A DNA stretch of 64,000 nt from Tolypeutes matacus (GCA_026826555.1 JAKSZT010053764.1:33943104-34007103); one strand, 5' to 3'; shown: positions 36,600 through 50,644, counted from the first letter of the stretch. Made by a program: numbers and translations. Notes: generated from the sequence alone by a model not told the origin.

Positions 36600-38400
36600 T
36601 CTTTTAGTTTTTTCTTGTTCTATCAGTTACTAATCTAGGTAACATAGATTTATCTATTTCTCTTTTAATGTTTGGGAATTTTCTTTCATATCTTACATTC
36701 AAATTAATATCAATAACATCTTCCTTGTAGATTGACAGTTTTTTCATTACATATGTAATATCCTGCCTTATCTCTAGTAGTGCTTATTGCTTTCAATCCT
36801 ACTTTGATATTAGTAAAGTTTCATCAGCTTTACTTTATTTAGTATTCTCATGATATAATTTTTCCAGCCTTCCACTTTGAAACTTTCTGTTTCCTTATAT
36901 TCAGTTACAACTCTTGTCTTTTGTAAGTGGCATGAACTTAGTTTTTCAAAATATTTTGGCAGCCTTTGTCATTTAAGTGTACTAATTAGATCATTTGCAA
37001 TGTATTTTACCTATAGATCATATTACTATTTATTTTATATTTAACCCATCTATTTTATTTTCCTTTTGCTCTTTTTCTTCCTTTTAGATTAATCGAGTAG
37101 ATATTAAATTGTATTTTAGTTTGATATTTGTACATGGTAGCAATTACAGCATGCATTGTGACTTATAAGCACTTTATTGTTTCTCAGGCAATTCCATAAC
37201 CTCAAATTATTTTTACTCCTTTCTTTCTCTTCATTTAATACATTCTAATTTTCATATATTTTAATTTATTTTTACTGTTTTGTACAACTAATATTCATTG
37301 ATATTTACATACTTATTTATCCTTTCTATGTTCTTAATTTCTTTTACCATTTTAATCTGTGATAATTTTCTTTCTGTCCACAGATCTCCCTTTATATTTT
37401 GCTTCTGTCTGTTCTAATGTGAACAGATTGTCTACATTTTACTTGTTTTAAAATTTCCCTATTTCATGACAAATGTATGATATCACTTATAAAAGATGAT
37501 TAAAAATAGCAAAATTGCAGAGATTGAAAGCAGATTAGCGGTTACCAGAGGATTGGGGAAGGGGAGAAGGGGAGAGGGTTTGTTTGTAAAAATATTTCAA
37601 AAATTAAAATTTTAAAATAAAAAATTTCTTTATTTCATCGTTCCTTTCAAATAACATTTTTTCTGCCTCTAGAATTCTAGGATGGGAGTTATTTTCTTTC
37701 AGCACTTAAAAATATCATCCCATATTTTCTAGTATTCATCATTTTTTGTTGAGAAGTTGGTTGTTAATCATGTTTTTATGGTTGTTCTTTTGAAAGTAAT
37801 CTCTCTTTTTTCTCTCTAGCTGCTTTAAGATTTTCTATTTTCTTTTGATATTTATGAACTTTACTGTAATTTGCTTAGGTATTACTTTCTTTATTCTTGT
37901 CTAGACTTTTTAGTGCTTCTTAAAAATCTCACTTGGTATATTTTTAGTCAGTTTTAGAAAACTCTCAGTTATTTCTACAAATATTTATTTCTCTCCATTC
38001 TCTTTCTCCTTTTATCCTTGAATTCCAATTAAAAATATTTTTTATCTTGCCCATTTGTTTCAAATGCTCTTTTCTTTACTTTCTATTCTTTTTCTTCTGC
38101 ATGATTTAGTCTGAATACTTTTATTAATCTACCTTCCAGTTCACTAAACTTCTCTTCAGCTGTGTCCAATCCACTACTGAGTTTTTAATTTTAGTTAGTG
38201 TATTTTTCAATTCTAACATTTCCATTTCAATTGTTTTATAGTTTGCAGTTGTCTGGTGAAATTCTCCATCTTGTCATCTATTTTCTTGAATTTATTAATC
38301 AAATTTATTAAAATATGTCTCTGATAACTTTTATATCTTGGTCAACTGTGAGTCTGATTCTGTTGTCTTTTTTATTCTTACTACCATTTTTTTTCAGTAT
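36600..38400 (-). mobile_element. HAL1-like / old L1 ORF1-region relic
   Basis: AT- and T-rich sequence with the reverse-strand layout of HAL1 or old L1 ORF1 and its downstream region: 'tttggcagcctttgtcattt' (36957), 'gatgggagttattttctttc' (37681), 'tttctacaaatatttatttc' (37973), 'ttccagttcactaaacttct' (38133) and 'gaaattctccatcttgtcat' (38258). It is interrupted at 37468-37620. No long open frame remains. Confidence 0.6.
37468..37620 (+). mobile_element. Short L1 3' end insertion flanked by an 18-bp duplication
   Basis: The ~153-bp insert reads 'gattaaaaatagcaaaattg', 'gtggttaccag'-like text ('gcggttaccagaggattggg') and an A-rich end, typical of an L1 3' terminus. The flanks 'aaaatttccctatttcat' (37450-37467) and 'aaaatttctttatttcat' (37621-37638) match at 16 of 18 positions. 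Confidence 0.8.
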
Positions 38401-40976
38401 TCTTCATGGTTCTTAAAAGAATATTGGACTTGGAATATGAAATGTTGTAGAGAATCTGGATGGTAGTATTTTCCCCAAGAGAAGATTCCCTATCCTCAGG
38501 TAGAGAGCAGAAGATCAGATTATCTCAATTCACTGAAGAAGCTTGTGCTCATTTTTCTTCTTTGCCAAACTCAACTTAGATATGTTTCATTACTACCCCC
38601 ACTAGGTAGAAGTCTTCAATGGCCATAGCTCAGATCCTTTGTTTTCCATGGGACTGCTCCTCCTTGGTGTGTCCTAAACCCAATTTTATTTCTCCAACAT
38701 GAGCTTACTAAAGTTAAGTTGCTAAAATTAAGTTAGTAAAATTACTAAACTGAGCTTTCCCTTCAGTTCACCATGCTTGAATTCTTAACATCTTGCCCTG
38801 TCTACCTAAATTGGAAATATCTCAAGGGAACACTAGTATTGAAAGTCCAGCTGAGTTCTCTGAACCTCTTTTCTCTCTGGGACCTTGGTCCTTTAAATTC
38901 TAGTTGCCTTTTTGCCAGGCTTCTCAGTCTCTTATTCTTTATTAAGAATTTTGAAATGCCCTAATGAGAAAATCATTTTCAGAACATTGGGTTCACTTCA
39001 ATGGGTTTCTTCCTTTCCAAGATTTTAAAATTTAGATTGTGGCTTCCCCAGTATTTTTCCAATGCCTATAAATAGATGCGGTTGTAATTTATTTGACTTT
39101 TCAAGAGTGAGCTGATATAGTTGGAGGCAGAAGTCTTTACACTTCATTTTAAAAATTCTGTCTCATCTTTACCAGAATTCTGTTTATTTTCTCCCATCTC
39201 CTCTAGCATTTTCCTACCAAAATATTTCAGTTCTCATGGACTATTTTCAGATTAAAAATCATAAGAAAAAAGAAAAAATCATAATTAAAATATATATTAA
39301 TTTTGAGGAGATATAATTTTGCCTTAGACAAGAACACATATTGGTGAACTGAATGGGGAATTCTCCTGAATATACTTATCATTTCCAAAGTTTAGTATCT
39401 AACCAGCTTTGCCATAATGAGCTAACTAACTAGGGAGGAAAACTCATTATAAAATCAGTGTTATTGAATAACAACTACACAAAAATTGCCTTTCTTCTTT
39501 ACCTATGTCACTAATTACCAAATGTTCAAGAAAAGAGAGTCATGAACTGGGGTATAGAGAAATGGTCTGTCAAAATGACTGTAAATATTGGAAGAATAGA
39601 TCCATAAACAAACCTGGTTTCCTATGGATGTATTTGAAATATTTTTGCCTGAAAACTTGTAGAATAATATCCAAAAAGCATAATATCACAACACTTTCAA
39701 ATGAATAACATACCAAGTAAAATTTGTTTCATGACAAAAAGCAATTCTAATTCTACTATATGATTTTTAGCATTAACACAGTTATTTTCAACTGGATTTC
39801 ACAGATTTTCTTACTTTTGCTATAGGTTTAATGACCTCATACTTCTGAAACTAAAACCAAGGCAAAATAGATAAAATTGGTAGAATCCCTGAAAACCCAG
39901 GACATATGACTTCCATATCTATAGAAAGCATTATTATATTCCCCCTGGTTCTAGGGTAAACTTTTCAAACCTGCCAATCTAATTTGACTAATGTATTGTT
40001 TTTACAGTGCATTAGTGGAAATTAAAGTAAACTCAGTCAAACATTCATCACATGCATCAAAAAGAAAAATCAGTCGACACAACTAACTGAAATGAATAAA
40101 GAAAACAATTCAAGGCAAACAATTGTCCCAGGAGACCTGTATAAATATAGGAGTGGTGTCACACATGCAGAATTAATATTTCCCCACCCTTAACTGGAAA
40201 ACTCTGTTCCCTGTGCAGCCAATTCAGTCACTCAAATAATCCTGAATTTTATATTCCAGTTTCATTTACTCTTAGCTAATGGTGACTGCCCTTCCTTCTC
40301 CTTCATCTGTCAATCAATGGACAATGTCAGAGCAGGAGAATAGTAATATTGGCATATTGTAATGTACTGCCCTAAATTCTACAGCTTCAAAATTCTCAAA
40401 GTAACTTAATGAAAGAAAACATGTGAATTGAACCATAGACCATTGGCTTTACCTTCTAGCACTAATATCCCATATCTCCAGCCAGCTCTCATATATCATA
40501 AAATACCTTAAGAGGACAAGTTTTAAGTGGTCAGCAGAAATATGGCTTCAAACCAGGCACCTTGAGAAGAAACATTGTCATCTATGAACTGCTTTAAGGT
40601 TGCCTTGCTTTTTACTCATGAACTGGGATTCAGTGTGAATCCTGTTCTGCTAAATTTTTAGAGACTCTGATGGGAAAGAGAGCCTGATTCCTTTGATATT
40701 TTTATATTCTTAAACTTTTAAATGATGACTATTTGTCTTTAAGATAATTGAAGGGTTATTTGGATACTATAAGTCTTGTTTGTAATTTCGGGTTGTCAAT
40801 TTGCTAGAACAAATTTGTGTACTTGAAGTACTTAAATGTAATGTATGGATAGCACATGAAAAACAAGCAAATTATTTAGCCTGTTTGTTTTTAAGAAACT
40901 ATTTCTGTATGCAAGCAAAAGGATACATTCCTCATGGAATATATTATCAGAAGGGAAAGAAAAGTGGTTTCTTTGA
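38401..40976. other. Unassigned sequence
   Basis: No gene, RNA or confident repeat. Small open frames (38773-38964, 39505-39708) carry no motif. Some of the left part may still belong to the HAL1-like element. Confidence 0.4.
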
Positions 40977-41437
40977 TGTCTTAGTTTCCTAGGGCTGCTA
41001 TAACAGCAAAACCACAAACTCAATGGCTTAAAAAGCAACAGAAATTTATTGTCTTACAATTCTGGAGGCTAGAAGTCTGAAATACAGGTGATAGAAAGAT
41101 CATAATCCCTCTGAATCTGTAGGGAAGAATCTGTTCCATGCTTCTCTCCTAGCTTCCAGCAATGGTGAACAATCCTTGGCATTCCTTGGCTCAGAAATAA
41201 CTCAATCTCTGCCTGTCACATGGCCATCTTTCCTGTGAATATCTGTCTGTGTCTCCTCTCCCCTTCTTATAAGGACAGCAGTCATATTAGATTAAGGACC
41301 CACCTTACCTATCATGTCCTCATTTTAATTTAATGAATTACATTTGCAATAACCCTTTCCAAATAAGGTTACATTTACAGCTACCAGAGATTAAAAATTA
41401 ACAAATATTTTTGTGGAGCACAATTTAGCCCATAATA
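40977..41437 (-). mobile_element. ERVL-MaLR-type solo LTR
   Basis: Starts TGTCTTAGTTTCCTAGGGCT and runs through 'ggcttaaaaagcaacagaaa', 'ttctggaggctagaagtctg', 'cttcttataaggacagcagt' and 'aataaggttacatttac', ending 'agcccataata'. This is the reverse-complement order of MLT1-like LTRs. Flanking pentamers 'tttga' and 'cttgg' could be a decayed duplication. Confidence 0.75.
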
Positions 41438-44400
41438 CTTGGGTACACATTTATGATACCAAAGAGGACTCTAAGAACATTTTTTAAAGGGGATCTGCAT
41501 AAAACTGAGTAAATTTGGGAAGGCTAAATCCAAGTCATGACTAATACGATGTATTTTCTGACAGGCCTTAGGTTTTGTGGTAGTAGAAAGACCATGGCAG
41601 AGAATTAATGATAATATTCATGTTACATCAAGCTATTTTGAAGAATTCCAGGGTAACATATTGGTTAATAAAGCACTTTACAAAGACAGCCAACTCTCAA
41701 TTATTCAGTACAGTTCCATTCAGTACTCTGTAGAGTACTCTTGTTCTTTTTCCTCTTTATTCTTCTTTCCTTTAGGCCATTTCATGATTTTTAGCATATC
41801 TGAAACATGGTGAGGTGAAAAGTGTGGGTTTACCATCAAACCAGTCTAATTTGCCATTTTACAGTATTTTTTGATAGTATGAGTATTGATAGAGAGGTTT
41901 AAAATAATGGAAAAAAGAATCTTTTGGATCAGTAACAAATGCTCAATATTTGGGCAGTCTTGAGCCCACTTAGTGGGGCAAGTAATTGAATAAATGGTGT
42001 GAATGATTAGTGATGTACAAATATCTTATTAAGTAATTAACTACATGTTTCTTCAGATAATATATAGAGACAAAGAAAAAATTCCATTTTTCACCTGACA
42101 CTAATGGACATGAGGGAAGTTACACACATATATTTTATAGATTTGTTACTCCTACATCTATGTTCTCCTCAGAGCTGTTCCTTTTTCCTCCATTGCTTTG
42201 CTGATCATCGAAAGATAACCCAGGTTCCACTGTTGGTTTGCTCTTGTTTGAATTAACTACTGGAATCATTGTGTGATACTGGGTGGCAAGAGGGAGAAGC
42301 CAGAGCATGTATCTGCCTCCATCTCTGCCTTGAAGTCATGCCCAAAGTGGTCTCATCAACGGTGGGGTCCCAGCTTCTCCCTCACGCACCTGTCAGCAAA
42401 GAGATACTGGCCTCTGGGCTTTTGTGACATCACTTTTGGCTCTTCAACCTAGGGAGGCTTTTTGGGGGGCTGGGATTGTCTCACCATCCTTCTTTGGTCT
42501 CTTAGCTATCCCATGACCTGTGTAACCAATTCCCTGCATTAAATTACCTTTAATTTAGTATGTAAAATGATTTCATTTTAAAAATTAGATCCTAAAGGAT
42601 ACAATGGGTAGAAATTTTTTCTCATAACTCACTAAAATCAGTGGGTACCAACAAATTCCCAATAATTTCAATATCTTGATTTTACTAGCTTATTAGCGGC
42701 ATTGACAAACTGTAATGTCTCAGCCTAGTAGTAGGATCTTGGGAGGGGGGATATATCCCCCTCCACAAAATCTCCTCCCAATGTCTAAAGTAAAATCAAC
42801 TTTAACCCTCACAAAAACCAAAAGATGGGAAAATTGCAAGTCTGAACCATATTAGGTCCTGGAATCAGCTACATGCATTTGAGATATAAGTTGTACTTCT
42901 ATTTGTTCTGCAAAGTATAAATATTTTAAATATTTGGTCTATGTGAACACTAGAAACAAATATAATTTATATCAACATTGATTTGAGATATAGTACTAAT
43001 ACATCTGATTTTTCCCTACAATTTTTTCCATGATGTAACAAGTATGAATTGTTCCACAATAATAGAGATCAAAAAATGCCACAAATTTCAATGTTTTTTC
43101 TTACAAACAATGTTTAATTTGGATCCAGATACAAGTTTACAAATGTACAGCATCAGCCAATAGTGGGAAACTCCTTCCCTTTCCTTAGTTTGTAGAAGAT
43201 ATCCAGGGCTTCAACTGTACCCAAAAAAGTAGGGAGAATCTTGGGCCTCAACCGTGAAGGTCACCCTTGCCAATACTCTTTGATAAGACAGGAATGGTTC
43301 CTTTAAACATGTGAGGAGTTCCATAACATCATGATTTAGGATCCACTCCCGATAGACATGGCTCAGCCATTCCATTTTGAAATCCTGTTATGCCATTGGA
43401 TACTGTGTCAAGCTGTAGCCATCAACTTCTTACTCCTCAGACATCTCATGCTAACTCAGGATCAGATGCCCCCCACCCCCATCAACCCACTGGTGGGTTG
43501 GGAAATGTTTAGCAACTGGGTCCCTGGAAAAATGAAGCCCTGTATGTAGTGTTTGGTGATTTCTGTAATGTGACTATTCTCACCACAACCAATTTCAAGT
43601 TATCAACTCGACTTCCCTGATTGCAGAGTTGGGAAGAGATGTACAGCAGAACATTTTTATATAGCATTTCCATCATAACCATTAAAAAAGAAGTGAATAA
43701 CCTCAAGAATATAGATAATAATAAAATAGTAAAGTAATAACAGTGATGAGCTTGCACTATCTGGAAATGATGACTTTTCACTATCCATTAAGTTTGTTTT
43801 TAATAAAATATAAATCATATAAAGGAAGGATTATATAAAATTATATAAAGAAGTTTATACAATTTAATTTTTAATAATGGTTGTGTTAACCAGTTCACAA
43901 AATTGCTGAAAATTTAACAATTGGCACTTGTAAGTCAGTATGAGCTGGTTGCAGTACACTATTGCATCCCCTCCTCTTAGATTCTTTGGTTGGTCTTCAC
44001 CTCCACACACAGCATGGCCCCTGGTCAAGGGCATTGGCTTCAGCAAGATTCCTGGTCCAGGACATATCTTCTTTCTTCGAAATGCAAAAGGAAGGTTGTT
44101 TACTACTCCTCTTGTTATAGAGAGAGCTGAGAATAAGGAAATATGGGTTGACTGTATCCCTGGAAAGGGAGATGGGATGGAGCTCCATGGAGACACTCGT
44201 TTCATACATTGTTATGAGTTTAGAAAAATAAAACACAAGATGCAAATTAATATATTAATAAACTACCTTGCTATATAGAATTGTCAATAAATCACCCTGC
44301 TTTGAAGAAGTACCCCTGCCCTCTCCAACTTTTTCCTGGATGTTAGTAGGGACTCTCATATATCACTTTACGTGGAAGGAAACAGCTGTCCTTTGTTTCT

Positions 44401-46124
44401 TTGTTCCAAGATATACCAATCTCTGCTCCCACTGTCCTCTTCTACCTTCTATCACTAATGCTGTCCAGTGCTTCTTCAATCATTATGGATCTTGGGAATC
44501 ATCTTCAGAGTTGGATCATTTCTCTCTTTTGTGTTTTGTTAAAGATGCCCTAGAACCGAATTTCTTAGTTCTGGGATCACACAAATTTAATGAGACAACT
44601 TTTTGATTTCACATATAGTTCTCCTATCTTGTGGGACATTTTAGATGCAGTGGTGGCTGGGTTGAGGCCATTTTGGCTAAGTTGTGTCTGGAAACACATT
44701 TCTCTCCCATGATATGTATTTTGTTAGCTGACTCTATCTCCAGCTGGGCTGTATTTTTTGCTAGCAGATTTACCAGTCACCTTGAAAATTTGCTTCTATC
44801 ATCTATAACAGAAAATTTGATTGCTATAATTGCCTATATATGTCTTAATCCCAATTGTAGAATTATTTGAGCTTCTTTTCCTAAGAAGTTCTTGTGTTTC
44901 CATTAGAAAAATAGTGGATACAACCTGATGTTTGGGGGAGAGCAGGGCATTGTACATAATGAAGCCTGCCTGCCTGATATACATAATCTTAGCTCTGTTG
45001 ACCTCAGCACTCCAATGCGGCACATGGTATACAAAACTTTTAGGTAAGTATGATTTTATTGTTGAGTACAGTTCTGAAATAGAAGGAAGGATGTTTCCTT
45101 TATATTTGCATCAGTGCAAGATTTCACACCATTGTCATAGATCCCAGTTTTATTTCAGTGCATTTATTTAGCACCATATTTCCAACCTTGGGAGTGATGG
45201 AGAGTATTTTTAAACCACCTACTACATATTGTTAAAATTTCACCATTAATTAATCATAGTTTACATTTTTGGCAAATTAAATCCCTCTAAGGGAGTCTAA
45301 ATAGTTGTTTATATATGGGGTACATACTTATAGAGACAGGGAATTTGTCCAGATTTCTTTAAGATACTTTTGAAACTCCAAAATGTTTTATAGGATTCAG
45401 TTGACTTTAAATCATGATCAGCTTTTTAAATAAGGATTCAAAGTTCTGAAGAGAAGGGAAACAAATCAGAAGTCAGGTCTCCCAAAAGTTAATTTTGCCT
45501 CTTAATTTTGCAAATGATTTGCCGTTTAACTTCAGTCAAGTTTACTTAACATCTCATTTTCCTCACATACAAATGCTGGTGATGACCAGATTATCCCTGT
45601 GTTTTCAGTCACCCCTAAGCAACAGTGTGAGGTAAGCAGAGATTTTTCTCATGTTTCTCACTCATCTAAGCTTACCTTACTGAAGTTTTTCTTGACCTAT
45701 GACAGGCATCCAGAAATGACAGAATGATCCCTTTTTTCCTACTAAAACCCCACTTTCCAAAAGAATACAAAAAACAAAAAACAAACAAACAAAAACCCCA
45801 AATAAGCTTGACACTCATTTGTCACAAGGGTAGATAATTTAAAATAGCTTTGAATGTTATTAACCTTTCAGGTTTATATTTGTTTAGTTTTGTGTTTTAT
45901 CAAGAATAGAAATTTTAGCTAAGTGAATGCAGCTTAAAAGTGCAACTCCAGTTGAAACTATGGTTTGGGACATTAGAAGTTTCCTGAGTCATTTAAAGAA
46001 ATTTCAGGATCATTGTCTGCTTGGCTTACCTATAATATTGAGAGCAGGGTCTAAAATATTACAGGTCTGGACTAGCAGAGAGGTAGGGGAGATACTACCT
46101 CCTATATTTCCTGTGTTCATTAAT
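41438..46124. other. Unassigned sequence
   Basis: About 4.7 kb with no supported gene. GC-richer patches at 42280-42480, 43200-43550 and 43930-44200 may be old LTR or DNA-transposon pieces I cannot name. A near-perfect palindrome lies at 42742-42764, and A-rich simple sequence at 45764-45803. Overlapping open frames on both strands near 43.9-44.6 kb (up to 113 codons) look like chance. Confidence 0.45.
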
Positions 46125-46215
46125 TTTTAATCACCTGTTATGTGCTAGGCATTGTGCTAGTTGATAGGGGCATAGGTTAATAGAGATACAGAGAAGGCCC
46201 TTATGGAGTTTACCA
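46125..46215 (-). repeat. L2 3' end fragment
   Basis: 'cacctgttatgtgctaggca' then 'ttgtgctagttgataggggc' and 'cccttatggagtttaccatc' match the L2 reverse complement. Confidence 0.65.
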
Positions 46216-47949
46216 TCTGCTTCTTGTAGATGGAATCTACATGGAATCTACAAATTTATCGGAGAAATACTGAAAATACAATGCCCCACATTGTATGACA
46301 CTCACCTAGGCACAGGTGATGAATGGACTTTGAAATACTATTTAAATTTGGAGGAAAAAATCAACAGTATGTCACATCCTATTTCTACCACCTACCTTTT
46401 TTATTTTGTGCCCATTCTGTTTTTCACTTTAAGGAAGAAAAGGAATTAAAAAATATATTATTGAGTCAAGGAGAAAAATGAAAGCCTAGCATCAATATAT
46501 TTTCATAATTGATAACTGAAATTATATAAATAGATATGAGAACAAGTTTAGTTGAAAATAATGCAACAAAAATTGATCATTTAAATATGAGCTACCAATA
46601 TTTATTTAACCCACATCTCCAAAGCCAAGTATTAAACATTAAAAATATAATAATGTTCAAATTTATAGTCAAATGTAAATACTTTAGAATAGAGAAAATT
46701 CTTAGATATAACTTCTTTAGCTCCCTAAATTAATTCACCAAAACTCACATACTGTCTTTTATAACTTAGGAAATGAAAGTTTTACTTTTTAATAGGAAAT
46801 CTGCATTTCATTGTAAAAATAGAACACTTCATTCCCGGCCTATACACACTTTCAGAAACAGGAGTTTTTGGAGTGCTGAATACTTAGCATAAAGACATTG
46901 AGTCTTGAAAATTCATTTCAGGCATGAGAGACCTACACACATATATATTTATAGAAATAGGACTATTAAAATGAAATAAGCACTTCCTGGGAGCAAAAGG
47001 CTATATGGTGAAAATCTCTCTGAAGTGTTATCTCTTGCCTTACGTTTTACAAAAGTGTGCAGATACAAAAAAGATTTTAAGATGAAGAATATGTACAGTT
47101 TACACTGATTACTGATGTAATTGCAGTACCTGGTACCACTTGGGCCACCTATCAAGGGGCCCAAATTAAGTGGTGAAACAGCACACCAGATTTATCAAAA
47201 ATTCCTTAAATTTGGCCATTAGGTTAGCCAGCACACAAACATCATTATAATTTTATTTTCTGATATTTTTAAAGATTTAATGAAAAGTAAAGTACTGATC
47301 AGCCTGGTAATACTGAGCCCTATGTTTTGGTCCCAGTTCTGTGGTTTGGGGTAAGTCTCATATCTTATCTAGGCCTTCTATTATAAAAGATAATCCTTCA
47401 TTTACAAAGTTGTAAAAGACAATGTTTAACAATGAGTTTTAGTGAATTAAGGAAGGTTAAGAAGGTTAAGTTTAGGAAGTTTAAAAAAGACCTACATAAG
47501 GATTTCCTCTAGTTCAAAGTATTTATATTTGATTATAAATTTAGAAAGTATATCATGACCCAGGTTGTCAGTTCTGGCTTCTTTCTACTGTACCAATGTG
47601 CCTTTCACCTAAAAAACGCAAAAATAGTTGAGTGTGTTCAATTCAGATTGATATGAGCTGACACCTCAGTATTGCAAGCTAGGCATAAATAATGTTTGTT
47701 CATGAATGTAAGCTCTCTCTCAGAACTGGTGAGCAAATCCCTGGTATTCAGGTTGAGTTTAAAGTCAACTGCTTGGGAAGATATGTTCCAGAGAGTTACA
47801 TGTGTTTTTAGATTGAATGATCTCTGTTTTTCTATGAATGTTCAACCAATAGAGGCTCCAACTTCCAGCTACTAACTTCCCTCAAGGGTAACCCCTTCTG
47901 ACCTCTAACTTTTAACCCTAAAGACTAGTTTTACTGTACTGTATTTAAT
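46216..47949. other. Unassigned AT-rich sequence
   Basis: No gene, RNA or confident repeat recognised. Confidence 0.45.
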
Positions 47950-48150
47950 ATAAATGTAATAATACAAAATGTACTCTTTTTTGTCTCTCCTTTTTCTCAA
48001 TATTATATTAATGACATTCATTCATATTGTGCATAGTTGAAAATTGTTTCTTTTCATTGCTATATTTTATCCATTTGTGTGTGCAAAACACAACTTATTA
48101 ACCCATTTTGTTGCTCATGGGCATTTGGGTTGTTAGCAGTTTGGGGCTTT
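47950..48150 (-). mobile_element. L1M-type 3' fragment
   Basis: 'ttatccatttgtgtgtgcaa' and 'gggcatttgggttgttagca' followed by 'gtttggggctttt' match the reverse complement of the L1M4/L1ME 3' region. Confidence 0.65.
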
Positions 48151-48499
48151 TAAAAATAACCAGCAGCAGTTTGAGTCCCATATTTTACCCAAAGAGCAAA
48201 CAAATAATAAGAACAAAGGACACAAAAATCATACCTAAGTGTAAGTGTCATTCACTTGCCGTATTTATTTATATCCCAATTCTTTTCTATTTCAATATAG
48301 GAAAGGAGGATTTCTAAGGGCATTTGGGATCAAGTTTCTGCCTACTTATGCATATAGAGGTGTTTAGTATCTTCACTACTTGGGTACTCTATATATCCTT
48401 TTAAATATGATAAACATAAGAAGCCTAATTTAATTTTTTTTTTTTTTACAGAATATACACAGAAATCAATAGACATTTCAAAGACGAAAGTATCAACTT

Positions 48500-48720
48500 A
48501 CTATAGGCAAAAGAGCATTGGGCTTTGCATTCTGAAAAAGTGGATTTTAATGTCTACCTCAGGGACTTTATTCAAATAACTTCTTTTAGGCTTTCCTTTG
48601 TGATCTGAGTGATGGGGACAATATTCTTGCCTCAAAAATTATGTCTCATGGTGCATATATGATATATGCAAGAGCCTTTTCGGCTCCTAGAAACATTACA
48701 TTAATATTAGTCATTATTAG
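48500..48720 (+). repeat. MIR SINE fragment
   Basis: The order 'agcattgggctttgcattct', 'gattttaatgtctacctcag', 'ctttcctttgtgatctgagt', 'gatggggacaatattcttgc' and 'acattaatattagtcattat' follows MIR on the plus strand. Confidence 0.65.
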
Positions 48721-48879
48721 GGGATAAACTTGCAAAGCAAGTGGATATTAAGGCCAAATACTCATGGCAGCTAAAACAAATCTAAAGCCAAGTCTATGGG
48801 GAATTTCTTTCATTACTTTTCTTTTTGTGCGTGTGAACTTTTAAGTTTACTTTTATCTACTTAGTTAGACAACAATAAA

Positions 48880-49210
48880 GTGAAGAGACACCCGGAGAGA
48901 AGAGGAAGTTACCCAGGAAACATTAAGCCTGAATTTCTTGCCAAGAACTAGATGTGCTCCCCACAGTGCAAGGTGTTACGGTTATCAACATCCATTTCTC
49001 CCTTCTCTCGGGACTCATAAACGGGCTAGATGTCCTCCAATTTCCAATCCAGACATGAAAGGGCCCGGCTGCATTGTCAGCCTGTGATTATGCCCTCCCC
49101 AAGGGATCTGCAATTTCAGGCACCCGCTTCTATTCTCCCTGATACAGCAGAAGTGCATTGCAATCAAAGGCAAATTTATATAGGTCAATGAGTTGACAAT
49201 TGGTTGTCTT
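48880..49210. promoter_or_regulatory. Candidate conserved non-coding / enhancer-like block
   Basis: A GC-richer, non-repetitive stretch within AT-rich DNA, with dense candidate factor sites, for example the ETS-like 'aggaagt' (48904) and the SOX-like 'attgtcag' and 'atcaaag' forms (49074, 49164). No open frame and no repeat signature are seen. The regulatory role is inference; conservation was not tested. Confidence 0.25.
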
Positions 49211-50644
49211 TATGTTTCTGATATTTAAATACATTTTGTACAAATTGGTTCAAATGGAAAATAGATTGGGATGAGAAAAGATGAGAGCTGACTCCATGCA
49301 TTAATATATACAATATTGTCTACTTATTTCTAGTTTCCGGATTTATGTAGCACTGACTTGGTTCCTGTCTCTGTCAATAAGAAAAGCATAATAAAATAGA
49401 TAAATGCAAACCAAAGAATTGTGGGCTTCATGATAAGTGTGATTTTTCAAGTAAAAAAATAAGTGTTCAACTGGGAACAAACTAACTTAAAGATCTTGGA
49501 AGCCAATTTCAGCTCAGCTGTTGAGGTTTGTTTGAGCTCTACCTGAGGTGTGAAACTTACATTTGATACAGTAAATCTTGTCGACTGTTATTTTAAAGGA
49601 CTGAAATGTGCTTTTATAGCAAAATTGTCTCAAATAAAAAATATATTTTTATAATCTCGCTCTGTCATAAACTTTCTTGTCAGGTTTTGGCTCCACAATA
49701 CATGTGAAGGATGCATTATACAGGAATAGGAAGGAAGCATGAATAATAACTTGGTTTATTCCCCATTGTAAGAGAGATGGAAATGATTCTAGCATTCATG
49801 TGGTTAAAAAATTAAATATCAGATAGTTGATCAGAAATGACCAATACGCACATCTTGAGTCATCAGACTATTGATTATTGCTGCCAAATAGCTATTTTAT
49901 TTGATATACTGTTTACAAGGAGTTCTATAAAATGTGGTTATAATTCCTTCCCTTTTTTGTGTACCATATTTCCTAAAAGCATTAATAAAACCTCCAGGCC
50001 AACATTGCATAAAAGATGGATGTCTAATTTATATCGTCTTCACATTAACAGTTTCATAAAATAGGTTTTCTGGGAAAAGTTTTAAAGGAATTGTGCAATT
50101 AATTAAATTGTAGCTTCCCCACTTTAGCAGGTATTCCTATTCCTTGTTTGAAAGGAATGTCTTCTTAACTGGGTGTGTGAGTGTGTAAGGACACAGGTTT
50201 TAAGTGCCATCAAATCACTAATATTTATTAACCCATTGGCAGGTTATATGACAATAGATCATTGGCATAATACATGTCAATAGATATTCATGATAGAGAC
50301 CAAATTGGCAGGCAATTTTTATCTCTGTGGGTATTTTGTTTTAGAGCACAGTAGTTTATTTACTGCCTTTAGTCATTTTAGCAGACATTTAAAAATAAAA
50401 TAATTAAGCCATGAAAAAATTACAGCAAGGCAGCGTTCACCTACTTTAGCAAACTATAATATGATATGTTAATAATTCTCAAAGCATCCTTAGCCCTTTG
50501 ACTTAGACTTTTGGGACTTCAGTATTATATATTCATATACAATAGAAGATGATCCTAATGTCCTTTCCTTTACATTGGCACTACAAAGTGCTCTTAGGAA
50601 AATTCAAATAAGATAAGAAATGTGAAAGTGCTTTGGAAGTTAAA
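49211..50644. other. Unassigned AT-rich sequence
   Basis: No gene or clear repeat. The 75-codon frame at 49837-50064 has no recognisable motif. Confidence 0.45.

Noticed and set aside
43864..44606. Cluster of 80-113 codon frames on both strands
   Set aside because: They overlap antiparallel and no single frame shows motifs or extends across a plausible gene. They may be an old unrecognised repeat.
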